Position numbers and translations under genes: made by a program | Part shown: one piece after another, positions 1 to 6,020 of the stretch | How positions within the stretch are numbered: position 1 is the first letter of the stretch | How the letters are laid out: every line of letters begins with the position of its first letter | The notes under the pieces: generated by a model | Told to the model about the DNA's origin: nothing | Database searches by the model: none | Seen by the model: only the letters and a program-made list of their open reading frames with translations | Source: DATDCY01 sp031406795 [NCBI: Candidatus Rokuibacteriota bacterium] | GTDB taxonomy: Bacteria; JAUVQV01 | DNA: 11,933 bases | NCBI GenBank assembly: GCA_031406795.1 | Contig: JANOHV010000255.1 | Location: 1 to 11,933, forward strand | Reading direction: 5' to 3'

Positions 1-270
1 CGCCTGCTCTTCGACCAGGACGCCCCAGGCGCCGCGCCGCAGCGCATCACCGACGAAGCGGTGGCCGTCGAGCACGACCCGCACCGGCTGCTCGCGCGGA
101 CCGGCCAGCGCGACGAACAACTCGCCGCGGGCGAGCGTGCGGCTGTCCGTCGAGACGCCCCCGGCCGCCGACCCTGCGGTCGGGCAGGCCCGCACCACTC
201 CGGCCGTTGCCGCGAGCACGTCCGTCACGGCGAACCGCGCTGCCGTCGCGGGCAACGTCACCGCGGACAT
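1..270 (-). CDS. murF: UDP-N-acetylmuramoyl-tripeptide--D-alanyl-D-alanine ligase MurF (5' part, runs off the window)
   Basis: MurF adds D-Ala-D-Ala to the UDP-MurNAc-tripeptide in the cytoplasm, the last soluble step of peptidoglycan precursor synthesis. Only the first 90 residues are in the window. They contain the Mur ligase N-terminal pattern STDSRTLARGELFVALAG (about residues 40-57) followed by DGHRFVGDALRRGAWGVLVE (68-87), as in MurF and MurE N-terminal domains. The start is the ATG at 270, with GGAGG four bases upstream, and it overlaps the murE stop by 13 bp. MurF rather than a second MurE is inferred from its position directly after murE in the standard dcw order. The ATP-binding and catalytic domains lie outside the window. 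Confidence 0.88.
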   Translation of the reverse strand, partial: MSAVTLPATAARFAVTDVLAATAGVVRACPTAGSAAGGVSTDSRTLARGELFVALAGPREQPVRVVLDGHRFVGDALRRGAWGVLVEEQA

Positions 271-1742
271 CGGACCTCCTCGAGCGCGCGCCGCGCTTCT
301 TCACGGTCGGAAAATTGCCGGATCGCTCCGCCGACGATCTGGGTGTCCTCGTGACCCTTCCCCGCGATCAGCACCAGGTCCCCCGCGTCGCTCTCGCGAA
401 TCGCGGCGCGAATCGCCGCGCGCCGGTCCACGATCACCTGCAGCGCGGCCGCGCCCCCGCTCGCCCTGGCCCCCGCGGTGATCTGTTCCAGGATCGCCGA
501 AGGCTCCTCGCTGCGCGGGTTGTCGCTGGTGAGATACACGCGGTCCGCGAGCCTCGCGGCCGCGGCCCCCATCAGCGGCCGCTTCCCGCGGTCGCGGTCC
601 CCGCCGCAGCCGAGCACGACCGCGAGCCGTCCTGCGCAGAGGCTTCGCGCGACCCGCAGGGCGTTCTCCACCGCCTCCGGAGTGTGCGCGAAGTCCACCA
701 GCACCAGCGGCCCGGTTGCGGAGCCGACGCGCTCGAAACGCCCCGGCACCAGCGCGCAGGCCGCCACTCCCGTCTGCACCGCATCCCAGGACAGGTTGAG
801 CGCCCGCGCCGCGGCGGCGGCGGCGAGGATGTTCGCGACATTGTGCCCGCCGAGCAGGGGGGACGCGATCGGGAGGCGACGGCCCTCGGCTGCGATGACG
901 AAGCGCAGGCCGGCGGCGTCGGCGACGATGTCGACGGCGCGCACCGCCGCCGCTTCGCCCCGTCCATAGGTGACGACCCGGCCGGCGGCCGCCGCGACCA
1001 GGCGGGCGCCGAAGGGGTCGTCGATGTTGATCACGCTCACCCCCGGGGCGAACTCGCTGAAAAGCCGCGCCTTGGCCGCGCCGTACGTCTCGAGATCGTG
1101 GTGGAAATCGAGATGATCGCGGCCGAGGTTCGTGAAGACGGCGACGGCGAAGCGGCAGCCGATCAGCCGGTCGAGTTCGAGCGCGTGCGAGGAGGCCTCG
1201 AGCGCGGCGATCTGGACGCCATCAGAAACCATCTCGCGCAGCAGTCCCTGCAATTCGGGCGCCTCCGGCGTGGTGTTGGCCGCCGGGCATTCCCGCGCTC
1301 CCCAGCGGCAGAGAATGGTCCCGATCACCCCGGGAACTTGCCCCGCGGCGCTGACGATCGCCTCGAGAATCCAGGTGACGGTGGTCTTGCCGTTCGTCCC
1401 CGTGACCCCGACAAGCTGGAGGTCCCCCGTCGGGTGGTCGAAGAAACGGTCCGCCATCGCCCCGAGCGCGCGGCGCAGGTTCGCCGCCTCCACGAGGGCG
1501 ACTCCCGGGGGCGCGTCGGCGCCCTGCCCCGCTTCGACGAGCGCCGCCACCGCGCCGGCGGCCGCCGCGGCGCCGAGGAAACGGTGACCGTCGGCCTGCC
1601 GTCCGGCGAGCGCGGCGAACAGCGCGCCGGGGCGCACCGCCCGCGAATCGGTGGCGATTGCGCTGATGCCGGTCTGCGGCGCACCGCGCACGATACGCGC
1701 CGTCCCGCCGGCGGCCGCGACAAGCTCGCCGAGGCTCTTCAT
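258..1742 (-). CDS. murE: UDP-N-acetylmuramoyl-L-alanyl-D-glutamate--2,6-diaminopimelate ligase MurE
   Basis: MurE uses ATP to add meso-diaminopimelate to UDP-MurNAc-L-Ala-D-Glu in the cytoplasm. The 494 residues match the usual family length. The N-terminal domain has TDSRAVRPGALFAALAG (31-47). The central ATPase domain has the P-loop GTNGKTT (115-121), LEASSHALELDR (181-192), FTNLGRDHLDFH (203-214) and the lysine expected to be carbamylated in YGAAKARLF (K224). The C-terminal domain has DNPR (407-410), the signature for meso-diaminopimelate rather than lysine, and GKGHED (461-466). This specificity agrees with the dap genes at the other end of the window. The ATG overlaps the ftsI stop in ATGA, suggesting translational coupling, and the end overlaps murF by 13 bp. 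Confidence 0.97.
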   Translation of the reverse strand: MKSLGELVAAAGGTARIVRGAPQTGISAIATDSRAVRPGALFAALAGRQADGHRFLGAAAAAGAVAALVEAGQGADAPPGVALVEAANLRRALGAMADRFFDHPTGDLQLVGVTGTNGKTTVTWILEAIVSAAGQVPGVIGTILCRWGARECPAANTTPEAPELQGLLREMVSDGVQIAALEASSHALELDRLIGCRFAVAVFTNLGRDHLDFHHDLETYGAAKARLFSEFAPGVSVINIDDPFGARLVAAAAGRVVTYGRGEAAAVRAVDIVADAAGLRFVIAAEGRRLPIASPLLGGHNVANILAAAAAARALNLSWDAVQTGVAACALVPGRFERVGSATGPLVLVDFAHTPEAVENALRVARSLCAGRLAVVLGCGGDRDRGKRPLMGAAAARLADRVYLTSDNPRSEEPSAILEQITAGARASGGAAALQVIVDRRAAIRAAIRESDAGDLVLIAGKGHEDTQIVGGAIRQFSDREEARRALEEVRCPR

Positions 1743-3484
1743 TCCCCGGCCTCCGGGAAAGCCCGCACGAGGAGCACCTGCTCGCGCGCCTCGGTGGGCA
1801 CATTGAGGTAGCGCAGCGTCCGCTGCACGACTTTCTGGAAGACCGGGCCCGCCACGCTGCCGCCGTAGTTCGCGCCCTTCGGTTCGTCGATCATGACCAG
1901 GACCACCAGCCGCGGGTCGCGCGCCGGGGCCACCCCGATGAACGACGCAAGGTACTTGTGCGACGAGTAGGTTTTCAGCAGCGGGTCGTACTTCTGTGCC
2001 GTGCCGGTCTTGCCCCCGATGGCGTAGCCTTCGACGGCGGCGGCCTTGCCGGTCCCCTCCTCGACGACGTGCACGAGGGTCTCGACGACCTGACGGCTGG
2101 TCTCGGCGGAGATCACCTGCCGCACCTTCTGCGGCTCGAAGCTCTTGAGCACCACCCCCTCCGGGCTCACCAGCTCACGCGCGACGCGGGGTCGCCAGAG
2201 CACTCCGCCGTTCACCGCGGCCGCAAACGCCGTCGCCATCTGCACCGGCGTCACGGAAATCTCCTGGCCGATGGCGACCGAGGCGATCGAGCGCCCCGAC
2301 CACCGGGACACCGGCCGCAACATGCCGATGGCCTCCCCGGGCAGGTCGATCCCGGTCTTGTCGCCGAAGCCGAAGGCCTTGAGGTACTGGTGGTATTTTT
2401 CCGCACCGACGCGCATGGCGATCTTTGTCGAACCGATGTTGCTCGACTTGCCGATGATGTCGTTCACGGCGAGCACGCCGTAGGGGTGCACGTCGTGGAG
2501 CGCCCCGCCCTGGAACGGCATGGAGCCGTTCTCGCAGTTGAACAAGGTCTCGCGGGTCACCACCCGCTCCTCGAGCGCCGCGGAGAGCAGGAAGGTCTTC
2601 ATGATCGAGCCCGGTTCGAGCGCGTCGCCGATGCTGCGGTTGCGCAGCGCAGCCTGGGTGCAGGCGGCCGGCTCGTTCGGGTTGAAGAACGGGACGTTGG
2701 CCATCGCGAGAACCTCGCCGCTGCGCGGGTCGAGCACGACGATGCTGCCGCCGGCGGCCCGGGCCGACTCGACGCCGCGCCCGAGTTCCTCCTGCGCGAT
2801 GAACTGGATGACTTCATCGAGCGTGAGCCGCAGCTCGTCCCCCTCGCGCAGCGCTTCCAGCGGCGGTCCGGAAACCATGATGTCCTTGCCGAAGGCGTCC
2901 TGCTCGGCCATGACGACGACTGCCGCGCGCGCGAGATCCCGGTCATACCCCAGCTCGAGCCCGGAGAGCCCCTGGCTATCCATCCCGGCGATGCCCAGGA
3001 CCTGCGCGCCGAACTCGCGCTGCGGGTAGAAGCGGCGGTTTTCCTTCCTGAACCCCACACCCTGCCAGCCCATCGCGGCGATGCCGCTCGAAACCGCCGG
3101 GGAGACCCGCCGCTCGAGCCAGACGAACGGCCGCTTCTTCTCGAGCTCCCGCGTGTACCGGGCTGCATTCTTGCCGGTGGCGGCCGCGAGGCGCTGGGCG
3201 ACGGCCCGCTTGTCGACGATCTGCGCGGGGACGCCGTAGACCGAGTCGACCTCGACGTCGACCGCCAGGCGCCGCCCCGCCCGGTCCGCGATGATGCCGC
3301 GCTTGGGGAGAAACTGGATTTCCTCGGCGAGTTGCTCGGCGGCCCGCGCGGAAAGCCGCTGATGCCCCGTCACCTGCAGCGAGAAGAGCCGGCCGATGAT
3401 GGCCGCGGCGACCAGCACGAGGCACCCGGTGATCAGCAAGATCCGGCTTCTGACCTGCCGGCGCAGCTGCCGCTCCATCGCCAT
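1739..3484 (-). CDS. ftsI: Septal peptidoglycan transpeptidase FtsI (PBP3, class B penicillin-binding protein)
   Basis: FtsI cross-links peptidoglycan at the division septum. The 581-residue protein has a short basic cytoplasmic start, one membrane segment (about 14-34) and a PBP dimerisation region beginning RGIIADRAGRRLAVD (62-76). The transpeptidase domain carries all three active-site motifs: SIMK with the nucleophile S293, SSN at 347-349 and KTGT at 492-495. The protein ends soon after this domain, so no PASTA repeats are present, unlike some related proteins. The ATG at 3484 is preferred over the ATG two codons later because AGGGAAG lies at suitable spacing upstream. It sits 9 bp after ftsL and its stop overlaps the murE start. 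FtsI rather than a sporulation homologue is inferred from the dcw context. Confidence 0.96.
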   Translation of the reverse strand: MAMERQLRRQVRSRILLITGCLVLVAAAIIGRLFSLQVTGHQRLSARAAEQLAEEIQFLPKRGIIADRAGRRLAVDVEVDSVYGVPAQIVDKRAVAQRLAAATGKNAARYTRELEKKRPFVWLERRVSPAVSSGIAAMGWQGVGFRKENRRFYPQREFGAQVLGIAGMDSQGLSGLELGYDRDLARAAVVVMAEQDAFGKDIMVSGPPLEALREGDELRLTLDEVIQFIAQEELGRGVESARAAGGSIVVLDPRSGEVLAMANVPFFNPNEPAACTQAALRNRSIGDALEPGSIMKTFLLSAALEERVVTRETLFNCENGSMPFQGGALHDVHPYGVLAVNDIIGKSSNIGSTKIAMRVGAEKYHQYLKAFGFGDKTGIDLPGEAIGMLRPVSRWSGRSIASVAIGQEISVTPVQMATAFAAAVNGGVLWRPRVARELVSPEGVVLKSFEPQKVRQVISAETSRQVVETLVHVVEEGTGKAAAVEGYAIGGKTGTAQKYDPLLKTYSSHKYLASFIGVAPARDPRLVVLVMIDEPKGANYGGSVAGPVFQKVVQRTLRYLNVPTEAREQVLLVRAFPEAGE

Positions 3485-3493
3485 GGCGCTTCC

Positions 3494-3901
3494 CTAGTCC
3501 CGCCGCGCCGCAGTCAGCGGCAGCGGCGCCGCCTGGGCGAGCGGCACGCCGGCGCTCGCGCGCACCACGACCACCTGGCCCGCATCGGGAAAGACCATGC
3601 CCATGCGCCCGACAGCCTCTCGCTGAACGGTCGCCAGGTCTTGAATGCTCGCCAACTCCACCTCGAGACGCTCGCGCTCCGCCTTGACTTCGCGGAACCG
3701 GTTCTGGACGCGGTCGATCTCGTACCCCATCCGGATCACCTGGATGCCCTGCGTCACATAGAGCAGCAGTGAGCCGAGCAGGAACGAAGTCGCCAGCGCC
3801 CAGACGACCATCGCGCGCCGACTCAGGCGCGAACGCTCCCGGCGCACGCCGCCGTTGGTGATTTCGCTCCCGCACCACTCGCGCGGCAGGGCTTGGGGCA
3901 T
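3494..3901 (-). CDS. ftsL: Cell division protein FtsL
   Basis: FtsL is a small bitopic membrane protein of the divisome that partners FtsB and FtsQ and helps activate septal wall synthesis. The family is poorly conserved, so the call rests on architecture and place. The 135-residue protein has a basic cytoplasmic N-terminus (residues 20-30 rich in Arg), one hydrophobic segment (about 31-50) and a charged, coiled-coil-prone stretch (about 52-92) with many Arg and Glu. It then has GRMGMVFPDAGQVVVV (98-113), resembling the conserved end of FtsL proteins. It lies between rsmH (15 bp upstream) and ftsI (9 bp downstream), the usual position. A purine-rich GGAAGAGG directly precedes the ATG. The C-terminal Ala/Pro-rich tail is not informative. 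Confidence 0.88.
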   Translation of the reverse strand: MPQALPREWCGSEITNGGVRRERSRLSRRAMVVWALATSFLLGSLLLYVTQGIQVIRMGYEIDRVQNRFREVKAERERLEVELASIQDLATVQREAVGRMGMVFPDAGQVVVVRASAGVPLAQAAPLPLTAARRD

Positions 3902-3916
3902 CCTCTTCCCTCTCTC

Positions 3917-4840
3917 TCAGGCGGCGCGGGCGATCGCCCGCAGTCGAGCCGAACGCGAACGTGGATTGCGCTGGAGTTCTTCGGCGCCCGGACGCTCGGG
4001 GCGCTTGGTGAGCACCGTGAATGCCCGGGGCCCCGCCGCCCGGCCGATGGGCGCCAGCGCGCGGAACGCCCGCTTTACGGCGCGGTCCTCGAGCGAGTGG
4101 TAGGCGATCACGCAGGCGCGGCCGCCGGGGGCCAGGATGGCGGGGAGCGCCGTCAGCAGCGCCGCGAGCGCCGCGAGTTCGCCGTTGACCGCAATCCGCA
4201 GCGCCTGGAACGTCAGCGTTGCCGGGTGGATGTGTCCACCCCGTGGTCCCCGGCCGCCGACGGCCCCGGCGACGGCGTTGGCCAGCTGCTGCGTCGTCAA
4301 TACGCCACCGCGCCCGCGCTCGTTGCAGATGGCGCGGGCGATGCGCCGGGATTTCCGCTCCTCCCCGTACAGGTAGATGATGTCCGCAAGCTCTTCCTCG
4401 CTCGCCGTCGCAAGCAACTCGAGGGCCGTGCCCGGCTCGCCGCGGTCCATGCGCATGTCGAGCGGAGCGTCGGAGCGGAAGGAAAAGCCCCGCTCTGGCA
4501 GGTCAAGCTGCAGTGACGAGAGTCCGAGATCGACCAGCAGCCCATCCACCGGCCCCCTCCCCGCGTTCGCCAGAATCGCTTCCACATCACCGAAATTGCC
4601 GTGCACCAGTTCGAACCTTCCCGCATAGGGCGCCAGCCGCGCCGCCGCCAGGCCCAGGATTTCCGTGTCGCGGTCGATGCCGAGCAGGAAACCGTCCGGC
4701 GAACTGCGCTCCAGCAGGACCGCCGCGTGCCCCCCCGCGCCGAGCGTGGCGTCCACCCAGAAACCGCCGGACCGGCAGCCGAGCGCGTTCACCGCCTCGG
4801 CGACCATGACCGGCTCGTGGACCGCGGCCGCCGGCTCCAT
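3917..4840 (-). CDS. rsmH: 16S rRNA (cytosine(1402)-N4)-methyltransferase RsmH (MraW)
   Basis: RsmH uses S-adenosylmethionine to methylate N4 of C1402 in the 16S rRNA decoding centre. The 307-residue protein has the full set of family motifs: HEPVM (8-12), the cofactor-binding DATLGAGGHA (30-39), GIDRD (54-58), VDLGLSSLQLD (103-113), RGFSF..DAPLDMRMD (117-132), the HIHPATLTFQALRIAVN block (203-219), VIAYHSLEDR (244-253) and the C-terminal NPRSRSARLR (292-301). The ATG follows the mraZ TAG stop with no gap (TAGATG), so translation is probably coupled to mraZ. Its place as second gene of the dcw cluster is standard. Confidence 0.97.
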   Translation of the reverse strand: MEPAAAVHEPVMVAEAVNALGCRSGGFWVDATLGAGGHAAVLLERSSPDGFLLGIDRDTEILGLAAARLAPYAGRFELVHGNFGDVEAILANAGRGPVDGLLVDLGLSSLQLDLPERGFSFRSDAPLDMRMDRGEPGTALELLATASEEELADIIYLYGEERKSRRIARAICNERGRGGVLTTQQLANAVAGAVGGRGPRGGHIHPATLTFQALRIAVNGELAALAALLTALPAILAPGGRACVIAYHSLEDRAVKRAFRALAPIGRAAGPRAFTVLTKRPERPGAEELQRNPRSRSARLRAIARAA

Positions 4841-5281
4841 CTACAGCCCGAACTCGGAGAGCTTCGCCGCGATGGCTTCGAAGTTCTCCGTCGACTGCTG
4901 GTAGAAACTGTCCCACCGCGCCTTGCTCCAGACTTCGATGCGATTGGCGACGCCCAGCAGAACGACGTCTTTTTCCAGCCCCGCGTCCTCGCGCAGTGTC
5001 GGCGGGATCAGGATGCGCCCCTGCCGATCGACCGGGCACTCCTGCGCGCCGGAGAAGAAGTAACGCGTGAAAGCGCGCACGTCCTTCTGGAGCATGGAAA
5101 GCCCGCGGACTTTTTCCTCGAGCAATTCCCATTCGTCCGAAGGGAAGCCGGCGAGGCAATTGTCGAAATTCGTCAGGATCAGCGTCTCTTCGCGGTGTTG
5201 GGCGAGTAGTTCACGAAAGCGGGAGGGGACACTCAGTCGTCCCTTGGCGTCCAGCGTGTGCAGGTAGCGTCCCTTGAACAT
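4841..5281 (-). CDS. mraZ: Transcriptional regulator MraZ
   Basis: MraZ is a ring-forming DNA-binding protein that typically represses its own dcw operon. The 146 residues hold two SpoVT/AbrB-like modules: the first contains LDAKGRLSVPSRFR (10-23) and the second VDRQGRILIPPTLRE (84-98), the duplicated D-x-x-GR-[IL]-x-[IV]-P pattern of the family. MFKGRY is a typical start. The ATG at 5281 has a strong GGAGG six bases upstream. It is the first gene of its unit, preceded by a matching MraZ operator (5307-5331) and a sigma70-type promoter, so autoregulation is very likely. rsmH begins immediately after its stop. Confidence 0.97.
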   Translation of the reverse strand: MFKGRYLHTLDAKGRLSVPSRFRELLAQHREETLILTNFDNCLAGFPSDEWELLEEKVRGLSMLQKDVRAFTRYFFSGAQECPVDRQGRILIPPTLREDAGLEKDVVLLGVANRIEVWSKARWDSFYQQSTENFEAIAAKLSEFGL

Positions 5282-5306
5282 GACCTTCCTCCGGGCTGGG
5301 CGGGCA

Positions 5307-5331
5307 TCCCACTAATCCCCACCTTATCCCA
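5307..5331 (-). promoter_or_regulatory. MraZ operator: three TGGGN repeats at 10-bp period
   Basis: Read on the minus strand, TGGGA (5331-5327), TGGGG (5321-5317) and TGGGA (5311-5307) are separated by exactly 5 bp each. This is the TGGGN-N5-TGGGN-N5-TGGGN arrangement known for MraZ binding sites. The box begins about where transcription from the near promoter should start and ends 25 bp before the mraZ start codon, so bound MraZ would block promoter clearance. The repeats and spacing are seen directly; repression is inferred from the family. Confidence 0.9.
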
Positions 5332-5339
5332 CTTCCCGA

Positions 5340-5368
5340 AGTGTAGTGCACGCGCACAGGCGTGTCAA
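5340..5368 (-). promoter_or_regulatory. Sigma70-type promoter P1 of the mraZ (dcw) unit
   Basis: On the minus strand a perfect -35 box TTGACA (5368-5363) is followed by a 17-bp spacer and the -10 box TACACT (5345-5340, four of six matches to TATAAT). An A/T-rich tract with runs of T lies just upstream of the -35, as in an UP element. The predicted start near 5333 abuts the MraZ operator. This is a sequence match only. Confidence 0.75.
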
Positions 5369-5398
5369 GAAGAAAAATGATCCTGTAACACACTGATT

Positions 5399-5427
5399 AT
5401 TATGGATTACTTATTTGCAAGTGCCAA
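5399..5427 (-). promoter_or_regulatory. Candidate second sigma70-type promoter P2 of the mraZ unit
   Basis: On the minus strand TTGGCA (5427-5422, five of six to the -35 consensus), a 17-bp spacer and CATAAT (5404-5399, five of six to the -10 consensus) line up. The predicted start is near 5392, upstream of P1. The -35 box lies in the left arm and loop of a 7-bp inverted repeat (5419-5438), so a protein binding that palindrome could affect it. AT-rich DNA yields chance matches, so it is less certain than P1. Confidence 0.5.
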
Positions 5428-5438
5428 GTGGGGCACTT
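5419..5438. repeat. Inverted repeat AAGTGCC / GGCACTT with 6-bp centre
   Basis: The arms 5419-5425 and 5432-5438 are perfect 7-bp inverted repeats around AAGTGG. No T-run follows on either strand, so it is not a convincing intrinsic terminator. It overlaps the -35 of candidate promoter P2 and could be an operator, but no regulator can be named. Confidence 0.5.
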
Positions 5439-5542
5439 ATTACGGCACTACTCTATGTCACAGCTGAATAAATATTCTTTAGCCTGATATTACACCTGTT
5501 CCCGTTACGCCGATGAAAAGTGCATCTGCGGCGCTGGGCTTC

Positions 5543-5624
5543 GGGGTGGCGTGGAGGGGAGGTCTCCATCGGCGGAACGAGCACGATGGAGGTCCGCAGC
5601 GACAGGACCCCGCAGCCCGCACGG
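5543..5624. repeat. Intergenic structured repeat, copy A
   Basis: This 82-bp element recurs at 9501-9608. The left block (5543-5574) matches copy B at 29 of 32 positions and the right block (5582-5624) at 40 of 43, with a variable centre. On the plus strand it can form an outer stem GGGGT (5543-5547) with ACCCC (5607-5611) and an inner stem TCTCCATCG (5563-5571) with CGATGGAGG (5584-5592), closing a 12-base loop. It lies 39 bp beyond the panD stop. Function and family are unknown to me; a structured RNA or a REP-like DNA element are both possible. Confidence 0.7.
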
Positions 5625-5663
5625 GCTATGGGGTCACCGAGAACAAAGGTTGTTGGAGTTATG

Positions 5664-6020
5664 TCAGCTGAGTTTTGTTATGCGATTGTGCTCGTCGACG
5701 AGCGCCACGCGCGGCAGGAAGCCGGGCAGTTCGGCATCCGCAAGAAGCGCGTAATTCGCGACGATGATCTTGTGGCCAATCTCCACCAGGTGGGCCGCAG
5801 CGCCGTTCACGCAGATGGTGCCCGTTCCCCGGGGACCGGCGATCGTGTAGGTCTCGAATCGCTGGCCTTGAGTGACGTTGTACACCTGGATCTGCTCGTG
5901 GGGCAGCAGACCCACCGCGTCCATGAGATCCTGGTCAATCGTCAACGAGCCTTCGTAGTCGAGGCACTTGTCGGTGACCGTTGCGCGGTGGATCTTGGCT
6001 CTGAGCATGATCCGCATCAT
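5664..6020 (-). CDS. panD: Aspartate 1-decarboxylase PanD (proenzyme)
   Basis: PanD decarboxylates aspartate to beta-alanine for pantothenate synthesis, using a pyruvoyl group made by self-cleavage. The 118-residue protein has IHRATVT (10-16), the cleavage region LDYEGSLTID with the Gly24-Ser25 bond, YNVTQGQRFETY (47-58) and ICVNGAAAH (69-77), then LVDEHNRI near the end. Ser25 would become the pyruvoyl residue. The ATG at 6020 overlaps the panC stop as ATGA; ATGs at residues 2 and 5 are possible alternatives. PanC condenses its product with pantoate, so the order panB-panC-panD forms a complete branch. Confidence 0.97.
   Translation of the reverse strand: MMRIMLRAKIHRATVTDKCLDYEGSLTIDQDLMDAVGLLPHEQIQVYNVTQGQRFETYTIAGPRGTGTICVNGAAAHLVEIGHKIIVANYALLADAELPGFLPRVALVDEHNRITKLS

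Larger units (their letters stand above)
5282..5663. other. Intergenic region between panD and mraZ (382 bp)
   Basis: From the panD end (high coordinates) this region holds about 40 bp of plain spacer and repeat copy A (5543-5624). It then has a markedly AT-rich island (about 5370-5515) within otherwise GC-rich DNA, an inverted repeat, two promoter candidates, the MraZ operator and the mraZ ribosome-binding site. No credible gene was found on either strand, and no hairpin with a T-run marks termination after panD. Confidence 0.8.

Noticed and set aside
207-1811. Long plus-strand open frame of about 530 codons opposite murE
   Set aside because: It is the antisense shadow of a high-GC gene: murE on the other strand has complete family motifs, while this frame is Arg/Pro/Gly-rich with no recognisable domain.
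1958-3772. Plus-strand open frame of about 600 codons opposite ftsI and ftsL
   Set aside because: Antisense shadow. The composition is His/Arg/Asp-rich, it spans two genuine genes and their junction, and no motif is visible.
5416-5427. Possible sigma54 promoter TGGCAC...TTGCA on the minus strand
   Set aside because: The two boxes are directly adjacent instead of separated by about five bases, so the spacing is wrong.
5586-5627. Short plus-strand reading frame MEVRSDRTPQPAR within the repeat, similar to MEVSSVRTPQPAR in copy B
   Set aside because: Two of three base differences change the residue, copy B stops after 13 codons and copy A runs on into panD antisense. The similarity is explained by the DNA repeat and not by a conserved peptide, although a nucleotide search could reopen this.
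5611-5628. Hairpin AGCCC-GTGC-GGGCT on the minus strand as a panD terminator
   Set aside because: The stem is only 5 bp with no following T-run, and it is not kept in copy B of the repeat.
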